DNA of 64,000 nt from Aspergillus flavus (GCF_009017415.1 NC_092407.1:4898001-4962000), one strand, 5' to 3'. Counted from the first letter of the stretch, positions 43,803 to 55,316 are shown. Numbers and translations are program-made. Notes: a model not told the origin generated them from the letters alone.

Positions 43803-45814
43803 TCAAAATTCACCCTTGTCATAGTTTAAACTGTCATCACAACAGGAAAGATAAGCGTCAACGTCGACTCTCTGCTCGTTCTTCTCAGGCGGTTCCACAC
43901 TTTCCGCGCACGTAGCCAATAATACATCCTCCAATGATCCCATTGCCGGGGGCAGTGCCACCTTTTCGATCCCCTTGATTATCGCGTCGACCTCATGACG
44001 ATGAGTCGAAATATTAATAACATTTGGCAACACGCGTCTGTCTGGAGGGACAAATTGAACTCGAGCAGTGAGACTGTCCCATGCTCTTTGGGAATAGTAT
44101 CTCTTCCATGAAGTTGGTTTGAGGTCGAAAAGGGCTACGAAATCGTCAAAGCTCAATTGAGACGATAGAATTTCTTTATCTCGTGTCTGAGCTAATTCCA
44201 ATGACTGTAGACATGTGCGGACCATGTGCAGCCAGAACCGGGCTTGCGTTTCCGAATATGGTGGTATCCCCTTGTTTGAAGCCCGTAGACGGATCGTCGT
44301 TGATTGGAGTGTGGCAAGGGCTTGTCGTACGGCATCTTCGTCGCATGATTCTGAGATGTGTTTGCATTGCCTGATGAACACAAAAGCGAATCGTATCAGT
44401 CTGGCTGGATCCCCTTGTAGCGTAGATAGACTGGCAGGCATGTCAAGAGCAGATGTCAGGACAGGCAGTGGCTGACGATCAGGAGGGACCCATGAATCCC
44501 ATGCTCGTGGGCTAAAAAGATGTTTTGTATTATAATACGAGCTCCAGAGACGAGGGTCCATCACGGACGGTGTATGAAATAAAACATTGTAAAAATCGGT
44601 CCATAACGGATTACTACCAAGTTTCTTTCTCATCCTGTAGTCCCTGATGGCGATCTGTATCTGTAAGATCCAGAAAACAGTCATCGTGCTGTTGACAAGC
44701 TCTTAGTATACTAGGCTCTTAAACGGACATTGATTGAGAGCTTACCGATGTTCCCTATTTCCAAATTTCTCTGGCTGACTGTTTCGCAACCGCCTTAAAT
44801 GGGCAAGCATAGTATCGGCCATAGCAAATGTGCTCCTTCTTTGTTGCACATACTCCAAAACAAGAATATACGTGACCTTGAGGTGGGCATGATGGTCCCA
44901 CACTGGTATATCTCCAGTAACAAACGAGTTCCAAAAGGCCTGGACATTGACAGAATCCTGTGAAGCTTTTCTATTGATAGGTTCGCTGAGTCTCGGACTG
45001 GATACTGTGTCCTCTGCTATCTCTGGAGCCGGGTTAGGCTCGGGATCCTGCTCAGGCTCAGTGCGAGGTTGAGGCTGTGGTTTCGGTCGAGTCCGCAGAA
45101 GAAGATTCGCAGATGAATGGAGTTGGTGAAGAATTTCCTGAACCCCTTCTCCCGTTTTGGCGCTGAGCTTGTGATCCAAAATCTTCCATGAGAGTTGATC
45201 GTACTTAGCCATCTCCTTCTCATACTTTTTCCGCAGCCCGTCGACAATCTCTGGGGCACTTTCTGCGGGAAGCGTGTCTTGTTTATTTAGGAGAATCCAC
45301 ATATGTTTAGAACCGTGCTTATGGACAAAGTCGACAAAGTAGTGAAAATCATAGATCGGCTCTGGCTGTTGCGGATCGCAGTTGTGGATAAAGAGAACAA
45401 TATCTGTCCCAGGAAAGTAGCTGTGGATCAGTTGCTTGACAGACCTCCTAGACACTGTATCTCATCATTGGTATGCGATTATTATGAAGAGGAAATTAAG
45501 GGCTGGCCTTATAGTACAATCCAGAACAGGCATACTCGGGCTCACTCACTGGACATGTCCCAAATAGTCCATCGATACTTTCTCGGGTATTCGACTGTCT
45601 CAACATTGAAGCCGATAGTTGGAACGGTATTGACCAACTCTCCCAGCTTCATCTGGTAAAGTAGAGTAGTCTTACCACAATCATAATCACCCAGCAAGAT
45701 GACTCTAAATTCGAGAGTCCTGAATGGCCACGTAACCCATTCAACAATAGCTTCGGGGACTGCTCATCAGCATGCTATATAGTACACCCACATTTCAAGT
45801 CACTTACAACTCAT
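43803..45814 (-). CDS. Arf/Arl-like GTPase-fold protein with C-terminal extension and aberrant G3 box
   Basis: Four exons: 45814-45808 (7 nt, MS plus one base), 45759-45550, 45454-44746 and 44688-43803; 603 aa. The N-terminal 180 residues are an Arf-type G domain: P loop GDYDCGKT (26-33), switch I TIGFNVE (50-56), G4 LLNKQD and G5 SAKTGEG. The G3 box, DVGGQ in Arf proteins, reads DMSMS at 70-74, so the DxxG glycine and catalytic glutamine are both missing. Gly2 needed for myristoylation is absent too. Then comes a Pro/Gln/Glu-rich linker (PKPQPQPRTEPEQDPEPNP) and a roughly 350-residue helical region found in fungal Arf-family proteins, unassigned. It probably binds GTP but may hydrolyse it poorly. 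The tiny first exon is the least certain part. Confidence 0.78.
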
Positions 45815-46611
45815 GTTGCCTCCATCCAAGTCTTGAATTGTCTAAGGCGGGATATGAGAGGGAACGTGCAAGTATAAAAGAAATGGAGTCTGCAGCTTGG
45901 GGGTGGACGGTTCACAGGACGCTTGCTGCTGCCTGACTTGCGTTGAATACGAGAGATCTGCAATGTGTCCACTGCTACCGCTCGTCAGCCAAGGCATAGA
46001 TCGTATATACAGGCAGTGATGAACCATAGCAAATCTAGGCAGAAGGGGTTGTTTTGTGTCCGAATCTAGGGTTCTGGCTCGCTTTAACGTGAACAGTGTA
46101 GCATACGGCTTCTGTCGATATTTATATCCATAGGTAATATACTGCTAGCACACATTCGATATGCCCACGAGCCTTAACCTCAGTTATGAGTATTTACCGA
46201 AACCCTGGAGAGCTATTAAGGATTAATCTCATCCTCAATCCATCCTTTGAGTTTGACTTTTAACTTATTTTGGTTACTTTCTTCTAAAGGTTGTTGCACT
46301 TGCGACGGGGCAGAGAAGTCATGTGAAGAGACCAGGAACGCAATGGAATGTTTGGAGGGTTTAGATTGTTTGTGCTTTTTGAAATGTTTGAAATATTTGA
46401 CAAGAAACTGGCCTTCGGGTCAACATCCGCCCGAGCGGATAATCCCTCCTGTGGATGAAGCTCTCGGATTCTCCACTTGAATGATCTCGGGTAGATATCG
46501 CAGCTTCATGACTCCACATCGTCTATAAGTGGGAAATCGTCTTACACAAAGTCCATAGTATTCATTGACGCTAATATTAGGTATTCTATAGTAAGATATG
46601 TTGCGCGCGGC
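45815..46611. other. Intergenic spacer
   Basis: 797 bp. A cysteine-rich plus-strand frame near 46247-46480 begins without ATG and lacks a signal peptide, so I do not call it. Confidence 0.6.
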
Positions 46612-49600
46612 CTAATTAACCTCCTTAAACTCATCAATCACACTCCTGGGTTCAAAATACTCGCCCAGCGGCTCATATGCGAAATCATATCCATAGCCCT
46701 TTGGTCCACCGATCTCAAGCCCCCGTTCCGTCTTGGACCAATGTGGAGAGCAGGCTAATCCCAACACCACCACCTGGTAGCCATACCGATATTCCGGCAC
46801 ACCGATCGGCTTGCCCGATTCCTTGTCTAAGATGCAAATGAGATCCGGCACGCTGGCAATGATCTTCTTCGAGCCGTCGGCGGCATGATGCTCAGCGTAA
46901 ATGTTCTCATTCTTGAACGGGATGCGGATGTGCCCGCCTTGCGCAACCGCAGGGGAGCAATTCTGGTTAGTGGCCTGGTCATCGTCCTCGGCAGGGACTT
47001 CAGTGATGATGAGCTCGCCGTAGGAATGTCCTTTGTATACTGTTTGCTCGATTCCAGAGATCTTGCCTCGGAATAGGACCTTGGCGGACTGGGGTCCTCC
47101 GGCTTCAGCAATGATTGCTTCTGGGACTGTGAGAAGTGTACTATATTGAGCCGCCTGCGCAATGGCTCTCCCGATTCTCCATGATAGTGACACCGTATTT
47201 AAGATGGCGAATTCTCTAACAGCCGCACCATTGGTCGGGCGAGCTGAAAGGCCAACTAAAGAGCCCATTTCGGTCAAAGCAGCACGGAGCACCCGGTCAA
47301 CCATTTCATCATCACCCGCTCGGGGCATGATGACAGACCTTCCATCGCCGGAATCAATTGCACATGGTGTGAGTTCCCCAGGACGATACACGGCCATTGT
47401 AGTCTGCCAGATCATGGGATTTGCGCGGCCCATAAAGTCCGCGTCGATAACGGGGCGGTCGTAGAATCGATCCGAGCCCCATTGAAATGCTTCGAGTCCA
47501 TTTGACCCGCCGATTTCGAGGCCCATCACAGCATCGAAGGACTTGTGACCCATGTAATGCATGAGCTGGCCGATGGCATCCACTGTTTCGTGGGCTTGGA
47601 GTCGCTCCACAGTCGTTGCCGGTGATCCCATCCGCCCTCCCCAGTAGACAAGTGCATCGTCCGGCAGGACAGAATGATCAATACACCGGATTTTGTACCC
47701 TTGACGGAGCATTTCCTGTAGTTGGATACGACCTGCGTCTGGGCTTCCTCCGCCACCGCAGCCAAGGACATACGCCCCGTCTGCGATGTAGTTCAGGTCG
47801 GTTTCCGTCAGAAGCCATTCGTGCCAGCCTGCCTTCTCGTTGAAGACAACATTTGGTCGATAGGTAAGATGGTCCACTGGGATAACCTCCGGCACCTGAA
47901 GGTGTTCGGTGGTCCTGGGGTTCTCATCTAATGTATCCTCCTCCATGGGGGCGGCGTCATTGTCAACAAACATGCTCATAGACCTTTCGGTATCTAAATT
48001 TCCAATCGCCTTGACGACAGTTCTCAACTGATTGGAAATATATGGAATAGGCATGGACTCGACCTCAGCAATGAAGACGCTATCCTCAACAGCGCCAGCT
48101 TGAATAGCTCGTTCAATGGCGGCTTTCTTAGCCTCTTCAACAGCATCCTTGATGGACTGATCCGCGATGCTGGTAATTTTATCTACCGTTCCACCGACCT
48201 TGGCGCATGCTGCTCCCACCGCGTTCGCTACATCAAAGAACGGTGGGTTGATGAGTTTAGATGCACCCTCTAGCTCTGCAGGAGCCAGAACTGCACCTCC
48301 TCCAACAAGGAGCACTGGCAAAGGCTCTGGTGAGGTCTTCATGAGGTCAATGGACCGTTCCAAAATCTGTTTGATCCGTGTCTGTGACGCAGATACCAAC
48401 TTAGAAGCAAGATGCTTAACGGACTCCGCATTACCGACCACACACTGAGCACCGGCAACAGCAATATCAGTTGCAGTCAGAACATCTCCACCAAACACAA
48501 GACCCTCAGTGAGCAGTCGATGTCCAACCGAGTCTGGGCCAACAGTGACGGCCCCTTTCTTGGCGCCGCTCTGTCCATCACGGACAATTGATCCTCCACC
48601 TAGTCCGACAGAATACAAATGGGGCATGGAATAGTTCACCTTGATCCCCGCTGCTTTCACATAAGCAGAGGCTTGTCGTGGCAGTCCGGAAGGAAGGAGA
48701 ACCCCAACATCGGTGGTGGTGCCACCAATATCAACGACAATGGTGGACTTATTAGCTAGATCCTCTCCGGCTAGATATGCAGCGCCGCGCATGGAGTTGG
48801 TAGCACCGGAGTTGAACGTCCGGATGGGTGTCTTTGCTGCAGTAGTCGCGTCAATGATAGTGCCATCATTCTGCGTCAGAAATAGCGGACACTGTAAATG
48901 AAGGGATTTCATTGCACCGCGGAAGCGTCGGATTGTTTGGCGCGCATATCTCAGGATGGCACCATTGAGGATAGCGGCATTTTCCCGTTCCAGGAACCCT
49001 ACACGGTGTTCATTAGCATTACCCTCGCTGACCATTGGCAATCTGTGATGGGGCAGAATGTCAAACATACCGATATTGGCGATCTCCTTTGAACACACGA
49101 CATCCACCCCCGGAATCTCGCGGGTAATAATCTCCCGCACCGTTTCCTCTTGTCGGAACACCTCATCAATAGGCGAGTAAACACCGGCCACGACGACCGT
49201 CGTTAAGCCCAGCGCTTTGATGTTCTCACACTCTCGAACGACCTGCGATTCGACCACCGGCGCCTCCTGAGACCCGTCAATATGGAGACCGCCATCGATG
49301 TACCCGACATATCCATTAATGAGACTGGCCAGTCCAGCTGGCCATTCAGAAAAGGGCTTGACATCGCGCAGGAACGACTTCGACAATCGGATAATCGCAA
49401 CCTTGCTTAGACGACGGGGGTCTTGTTCCAGCACGGAGTTCAGGAAGGCAGTTGTGCCAATCGTAACAGACGCCACATTGTCCGGAGCCACTTGAGAGTC
49501 CCGGAGGACCGTGTTGATAGCTTCCTGGATGCCCGTGGTGACGTCGGGGGACGTTGGGGCCTTGTGAGATGAGAGGATTCCGCGAGACGGTGTTTCTCGT

Positions 49601-49736
49601 TGGCCCAGGTCGATTAACACCGCGTCGGTGTTTGTTCCTACCGGTTGTGAGCGGATCCTGCATGATCATACGAGGCAATGCACGAAGCTGCTGTCTTACC
49701 ACCGACGTCCACGCCGATCCGCACTGACTGCATCAT
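46612..49736 (-). CDS. Hydantoinase A/oxoprolinase-type ATPase fused to DUF917 domain
   Basis: Two exons: 49736-49700 and 49637-46612; 1020 aa. The first intron (62 nt, GTAAGA...GGTAG) splits the opening phosphate motif, and splicing restores VRIGVDVGGTNTDAVLID, the expected N-terminus of the HyuA family. A second ASKHA-type phosphate motif, STIVVDIGGTTTDVGVL, lies near residue 312. The HyuA part ends near 560. From about 612 a DUF917 domain follows (LLTETDLNYIADGAYVLGCG, then GGGSPDAG) to the end. Bacterial HyuA proteins open hydantoin or 5-oxoproline rings with ATP; DUF917 proteins act in related (thio)hydantoin metabolism. One chain carrying both is a known fungal architecture. It heads a co-directional block with a thioredoxin, an NCS1 permease and a Zn2Cys6 regulator. 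Two ATGs occur in tandem (49736, 49733). Substrate inferred. Confidence 0.9.
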
Positions 49737-50141
49737 TCTACGAAAACTACCCAATACCGTAGCTTGGGCCTCTAGTGATTGAGGAGATCACTAAGCACCG
49801 ACTGCAGCGCATTCTCGCAGTGTTGCCACCTATTATACCGTTAGTCAGCTTACGACGCCGATTGTCTGCATTGATCGCGCAACTTCGGTTTTGTCGCTCT
49901 TCTCAACCTCCCCGGAAGGAAACGTCGCCGAAGATCGGGTAAAGCCCACAACGCGAGAACAACAATCTCCGTCCATAGAAGAGCAAACACGACAAGCCCC
50001 TAACAGTAGTCTGGATTACATGCAGAAATAATCCCTGTCAAAATTTAATCTGGCATGCATTGCAATAAAAATTCAAGACAAAAATGCACTAAATTCAATA
50101 CAATGCTCAAAAGCTGATAGATAACATGGACAAAATCAAAT
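49737..50141. other. Intergenic spacer/promoter of the hydantoinase gene
   Basis: 405 bp between the thioredoxin 3' end and the hydantoinase start. No gene. No clear shared operator with the other promoters of the block was found by eye. Confidence 0.6.
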
Positions 50142-50589
50142 TCAAGCAACCACGGTCTTCAGGTAATACTCCAATGACTCCAGCGGCTTCCTAGAGGGAG
50201 GGTTTGGCACTCGGTCTCGCCAGATCTCTTTGCCATCTCTGTACACCACCAATGTTGGCCACCAAGTGACTTCTGCTTTCTTCTGCACTTCCGCTCCCTC
50301 TTCGTCGACACCGTTGACCTGTAGGACCTGCATTAGCACTGGCATACACAAGAACATCGAGGCAGTATACCTTGTAGAAGCGTACGCTGCTCTGGTCTTC
50401 AGAGATCTTGCTGTATAGAGGTGCGATTACCTTCCGGATCCATTAGTCTCACCAACAAGCAGATAGGGTAAGATCGAAAGTTCATACATGACAAGGGCCA
50501 CAATGAGGAGCGTAAAAGTCCAAGACGGCAAGACCTGGCTTAGCCAGCTCAGCTTCGTACTCAGCAAGAGAATGGATTTCAGCAATCAT
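50142..50589 (-). CDS. Thioredoxin-like protein
   Basis: Three exons: 50589-50488, 50430-50371 and 50327-50142; 115 aa, the usual thioredoxin length. The active site is CGPC at residues 30-33, preceded by His where most thioredoxins have Trp (HCGPC rather than WCGPC). The cis-Pro region is VTWWPTLVVYRDGKEIWRDR. Splicing gives CHVIAPLYSKISED and RFYKVLQVNGVDEE in phase 0 at both joins. The start at 50589 (MIAEIHSL) is preferred over an upstream in-frame ATG because it begins exactly at the first strand. It would act as a cytosolic disulfide reductase. Its place between a hydantoinase and an NCS1 permease, all on one strand, suggests but does not prove a link. The His substitution could change redox potential. 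Confidence 0.87.
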
Positions 50590-51149
50590 GATGGCTGTTG
50601 TGGTGGTTGATAGTGATCTAGATCGATGACAGGGGTTCGACCGGTAGACTGGATTATATATGTGGGGACCTTTTCTACCGTTACGCAACAATCGCCAATG
50701 AAAACTTACCCTAGACCAACACTATCCCAAGATCTTCTAAACATATCATAATCAACTTGCTTGGTCATGACTCTCGAGTCAAGAAACTGTCCCATGGACC
50801 CACTTAGAAACGCTAGAATCCCAACCGAAGCAGTGGTGGATCCCATTCTCGGTGAAGTCGGGAAGTTAGCCTAACGATCAACTTACTTGGATGATGTTGC
50901 GTGCCGGGACTGCCGTCTGGGTTGCCAGATGTATACGTACTACACGATCGGGGAGGTTATGGGAAAAAGGAAGGACGTCAAATCACATTATGACATGTAT
51001 TAAGCGAGAGTGTTATTATTACTACATAGAATAGAATTTTACTTAGAACATGGACACAACAAGTTCATCCGTTATAAGGCCGGTATAACCAAGGTACTAC
51101 GACCCCCGTCCCAACTCACATCATTCGCCATGGAAAGACCAGAGTCAGT
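50590..51149. other. Intergenic spacer
   Basis: 560 bp between permease 3' end and thioredoxin start. No gene. Confidence 0.6.
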
Positions 51150-52948
51150 CTACCGATGTTGACCCTTCTCCATCGCGGTGATGGTCTGGCTCTGCATCTC
51201 ATCCGACCGCTCACTATACATCGGGTCATGAAATTCCTGCTCATCCACTTTCCCAATACCCGCCGGGGGACTGAGATAGCACAGACCAGCATGAAGCACG
51301 AACGACGCGAAGAATCCCGCAATGGGCCACAGGTAGAATGTATACGTCAAGCCGATCGGGATTCCCGTGTTATGGGGGTTTAATGCGGCGAGACCAGGAA
51401 CACTGGGTGCGAATCCGACCAGCCAGGCCGTGAAGGCACGCCAGTTGAAGCCGCCCTCGAACCAATAGATGCTACTTGCGTCTGCGCGGTAGAGGTCGGA
51501 TAGCTTGAGCTTTTGCTTGCGGACGACGTAGTAGTCGGCGACCATGGTGCCCATGAGGGGGAAGAGGATGACTGGAGCAGTTAGTGTGGGATTGGCTAAA
51601 GTGTTGTATCGCGGTGGGTAACTCACCTCCGAAGCTGTTCAGAGTGTTGGTGAAAATGGCTCCATTGGCGATAATCTGCCACGGGTTGATCACCACGGAG
51701 ATCGCAGCCAGCAGATACGATCCACGACGGATGTTGAAGTACCGGGGATACAGTCCGGCGATGTCCATGCCGCCCGAAACACCGTTCTCGATAGAGTTCA
51801 TGGCCATGATACTAGATGTTAAGCCGAAGGCGACGAAGAACGCCGCGGCTCGCATGGCCTTATTATGGTACTGGTTGTCCAGCCACATTTGCAGGATATT
51901 CGGCGGATTCCACAGACCCAGTTCGTTCACGTCGCCATACATTTTCGCGGCAGCCGCAGTGCCGAAAATTCCCAAGATGGGCACGACGTTTCCGGAGATC
52001 AGGAATGAGAAGAGCTGTCCTTTGACTTGGGCCCCTGGTCGTCGGGCGAAACGTGAGAAATCGCTGTGACTCGCCATTCCGACTGCGTTGCCGGAGAACA
52101 CGACGGCGAAACCGTGGATGAAGGTCCATCCCAAATTGTCGGTTCGCTGGGATGTTTGGAGGGTACCCAGGGAGCCACCTCGGGCACCGGCGATGAGACC
52201 GATCGCGAGTCCCAGAATGACGAGGAGATTGATAGCGGCGATGAGCTTGAATGGCTTCTTCAGCTTGTCCGGGGGGACCCACAAGAGTCCGAGCGAGACT
52301 GTACCGCGTCAGTTCCCCTGTTGCAGGCGCAAATAAGAGGAAGATAAACTCACTGATATTGAAGATGACATATCCTACGAACTGCTTGGTGGTCATATGC
52401 GCCGACTCTGGCAGTGTGTTCTCCATATGGTGATAGCCGGAGAAGATCGTCGACAGGATAATCGCCACCAGCTGGCCGCCCGTAAATGCCTGGACGCCAT
52501 ACCAAATAATGCAGAGGAAAATACGGAGAATGACTGGCACATACGATCCCCACATTCCAAACACGGAGCGAGAGTTAACCGTGAAGCCAATGTGCCAGAC
52601 TCCACCGGGCCATCCAACACAGAACACCACGGCCGTCTGGAGGAATTTCGTAATGATGTTGCAGAGAATGGATTGCCAGACATTCAAACCAAGTCCCAGG
52701 AGCGAGGAAGTGATTTGCCAGCCGAATGTGGTGAAGAAGACGGTGCTCCATAGATAGAGGAAGTCCCAGCTGGACCAGGTTGTGCGATCTGCGCTCGGAT
52801 GTTAGACGCTCTATAAACTCTTTTTCGCAAACCGGTAAATCGTACCTGGAGGCAAGGGGATCAGATCTCGATTCCTCCACTGATCCGTATCACCGCTGAG
52901 TTGCAGGGTGCGATGCAGTCTGCTCGCTGCGCCGGAAAAGCGACCCAT
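51150..52948 (-). CDS. NCS1-family nucleobase/allantoin/hydantoin-type permease
   Basis: Four exons: 52948-52846, 52788-52354, 52298-51627 and 51571-51150; 543 aa with all phases matching. The N-terminus DTDQWRNRDLIPLPPDRTTW leads into TM1 (SSWDFLYLWSTVFFTTFGWQ), typical of fungal Fur/Dal4-type NCS1 transporters. Other marks: WYGVQAFTGGQLVAIILSTI (TM3), GYVIFNIISLGLLWV across the second splice, NAVGMASHSDFSRFARRP, AMNSIENGVSGGMDIAGLYP and, after the last splice, GGVILFPLMGTMVADYYVVR. These proteins import uracil, uridine, allantoin or hydantoins with protons or sodium; bacterial Mhp1 is the hydantoin carrier of the same family. Lying between a Zn2Cys6 regulator and a hydantoinase on the same strand, it is the likely importer of that enzyme's substrate. 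Confidence 0.92.
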
Positions 52949-53471
52949 GATGTGCCTTTTTGTTTTTTTCTTTCCTTTTTTTAGCTCGTTCTCATGCCAG
53001 TTTTTGCCCTCCCCCTGATTTACTCAAAATACTCGGCTACTTCGGTCGCGTTCACTTTATATGCTCCCGTTGAAGTGCCTCCGAGCTTGGGTTTCAGCTC
53101 ATACGTGGCTTTTATCACGTCTTCGACCGGCGGAATTGTTGAGGATGGGAAAGGGAGAAAAGGTCTGGCTAGGCTGCTAAAGAATGCTAAAACTACTAAA
53201 TTACGCGACGCCGTTTTCTCGCTTCAACGGGTAACATCCCCGACATCCTGGTTCGTCGGTCTTAACAAAAGTACTGGCGCAATATATGGCACGATCCGAA
53301 TGATTTTCGAGAGGGCTGCAGATTACGTCGATTACTCTGAGGGCCGTTGGATTTGATTCGATTTGAATTCGATTTTCCTATGTCTAAATCTATGGTTCTT
53401 ACCTAATCTGCATCTCCATCACGCTAACAAAAATCCCCACTGGCACTAAAAGTCTCTCGACCACACTTTCT
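52949..53471. other. Intergenic spacer/promoter of the NCS1 permease
   Basis: 523 bp with a T/C-rich tract at 52957-52985 next to the permease start. One TGATAA core (reverse strand, near 53112) could serve a GATA nitrogen regulator, but a single copy is weak. A 120-codon plus-strand frame here has no recognisable domain. Confidence 0.55.
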
Positions 53472-55316
53472 TCAGGACCCCATATCGCGATTAATATGTA
53501 ATAATCCTTGAACCCCCTCAAAGTCAATATTACAAGTCCAGCCATCATCTTCGGGTAGGGTGTGTGTCGTGGTTTGAACCTTCAAGACCTCGCTCGCCAC
53601 CTTCTGCAACTCCTGCAGCGCAGATTGCCCTAAGGGCCAATGTTTACTGAACGACTTTAACACCCCGATCGCCAAGTACATGGAATCATAGCATTCCGTG
53701 ACATCGATATTCTCATCTTGACTCTTCTTGGACAAGGCCGATAACTGCACGATCGCCGCACTCAGCAACGCACAAATAAACAACGGCGTGTGTTTAACCA
53801 CGGGGAGTCGCAATGCCGCCAGATTAAAGATCCACTTGGAGGCAACAATCGCCTTCAACCCGTGGAGACGTTGGGACGTCGTCGGCGACACATGGGGCTC
53901 GTTCTGCGCACACGCGATATCCGGATTCGGGAGCATGGAGATGAGATCGCTGCGCGGGAAATGCAGGAACATGCTGGCGTATTGCACGATCATGTACGCC
54001 TGGAAGAGCATCTCGTCGCCTTTGCCGTCCGGTTGGAGGATATCGCCCTTCCCGTCTGGGAGGTGGTGGATCCACCCGGCGATGGCGTGGTCTACGGCGT
54101 GGACTTGCGACGGGCGCATGTTGGAGTCGGGTTCCGTGAGGGTGAGCACGTTGACGAAGATGCGGACGGCCTCGATGCGATATGAGTACGAGGAGAATTC
54201 GACACTGTTGGGGTTGAAGATTCGCTTGTCGAATTGGGTTAGTGACACGAGGTTGGATGGGTCCGGGATGGTGAGGTTCTCATAGTCGGTCTCCTCGCAG
54301 GGTAGGAGGACGTCGGAGAAGTATGTGGCGCGTGTGAATCGCTGGTGTCGGTACAGACCCGATAGTATGCCTTCACTGAAGACCAGCTCCCACCATGTCC
54401 GTCGCAGACTCTCTTCGAGCATGTGGTTCTGGTTCCCGTGCTGCACGGCGAAGGTCGCGCAGTCCATGCCCAGTTGAATGGCCAGGTCGGTTGCCGCTTG
54501 GAAGATGGTGAAGGAGTCCATGAGTTCGTATCGGGCGTGGATCGCCAGTGCGCATATCAACCGGGCCTGGACCATCTCCGGTGTCTGCGGGCTATTGCTG
54601 CTCATGATTGCCTGGACGGTTTCCTCGCGCGTTTGCCAATCGACCGGGGTGGATGCATAGTGGCTGCCGACGAACTGCACCACCGCCTGCAGGTAGTCGG
54701 GGTAGCCCTGCGTGACGTACAGGGAGTGCGGGAGGAGGATGGGATGCGCGGGGTGGAAGTTGCTGAAGTAATAGTTGACCAGGCGCTCATTGTAATGGAT
54801 GCGAGACGAGGTGGTGGCCGTGGTGGTGAAGCTGGTCAGCGGCGAGGTCGTCGAGGCCGGACCGGGGGCGAGGTTCACGGGCTGCGACACCTCTCCTGGG
54901 GCTGGGGCATCAGTGAGCGAGAGAGGCAGCGCGGTATTCGGGGTGGCGGGGAGAAAGGAGGATCGCGGGGTCTGGATGGCAAAGGTTGAGATATGCTGAG
55001 AGACCGAGTCCAGCTCGGGTCGGTTTTTGGGCGGGCGTTGGCCACGGCGCGAGGGGATGTACGTGCAGTTGGACCCCGCGGACAAGCACCGCGAGCACTG
55101 CGGATAGCCGGAATTGCATTTCAGACGTTTTTGTCGACATTGTGTACAGGCCACTGGGGCCCGTGCGGGATGGTGGACCGCTGGTGTTGCTGTTGAAGCG
55201 GGCGAATCTGTCATGGTTTTGTGGGAAGCTGTGGGAACGTTCCGGTCGGCGAAGTGGAGGAGGTCGGCGTTGTCCTCGTTCAAGAGCGCCAAACGATGGC
55301 GTGCGGACTCGGTCAA
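53472..55316 (-). CDS. Zn2Cys6 transcription factor with fungal-specific TF domain
   Basis: Single exon, 614 aa. The binuclear zinc cluster has Cys at 57, 60, 67, 74, 77 and 84 (C-x2-C-x6-C-x6-C-x2-C-x6-C) with the basic stretch RQKRLK, followed by a Pro/Arg-rich linker (RRGQRPPKNRP). A Ser/Thr/Pro-rich region leads into the fungal-specific TF middle-homology domain, with HYNERLVNYYFSNFHPAHPI in the first helices, then RLICALAIHARYEL and EESLRRTWWELVFSEGI. It is a nuclear DNA-binding regulator, probably pathway-specific. It sits at the upstream end of the four-gene block and is the obvious candidate activator for the permease and hydantoinase. Start: the first ATG (55316); a second at residue 35 would keep the zinc cluster and is equally possible. 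Confidence 0.9.
   Translation of the reverse strand: MTESARHRLALLNEDNADLLHFADRNVPTASHKTMTDSPASTATPAVHHPARAPVACTQCRQKRLKCNSGYPQCSRCLSAGSNCTYIPSRRGQRPPKNRPELDSVSQHISTFAIQTPRSSFLPATPNTALPLSLTDAPAPGEVSQPVNLAPGPASTTSPLTSFTTTATTSSRIHYNERLVNYYFSNFHPAHPILLPHSLYVTQGYPDYLQAVVQFVGSHYASTPVDWQTREETVQAIMSSNSPQTPEMVQARLICALAIHARYELMDSFTIFQAATDLAIQLGMDCATFAVQHGNQNHMLEESLRRTWWELVFSEGILSGLYRHQRFTRATYFSDVLLPCEETDYENLTIPDPSNLVSLTQFDKRIFNPNSVEFSSYSYRIEAVRIFVNVLTLTEPDSNMRPSQVHAVDHAIAGWIHHLPDGKGDILQPDGKGDEMLFQAYMIVQYASMFLHFPRSDLISMLPNPDIACAQNEPHVSPTTSQRLHGLKAIVASKWIFNLAALRLPVVKHTPLFICALLSAAIVQLSALSKKSQDENIDVTECYDSMYLAIGVLKSFSKHWPLGQSALQELQKVASEVLKVQTTTHTLPEDDGWTCNIDFEGVQGLLHINRDMGS

Noticed and set aside
46247..46480. 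Cysteine-rich 77-codon frame that could be a small secreted protein
   Set aside because: The frame opens at TTG, the first in-frame ATG is internal, and there is no signal peptide or usable upstream exon.
50636..53130. Shared 9-mer TTCGACCGG upstream of the thioredoxin and permease genes as a cluster operator
   Set aside because: Comparing two roughly 500-bp regions on both strands gives about two shared 9-mers by chance, and the hydantoinase promoter lacks it.
53728..54285. Long plus-strand frames (up to 185-188 codons) across 53.7-55.4 kb
   Set aside because: They are antisense shadows of the Zn2Cys6 gene, which has clear domain motifs.
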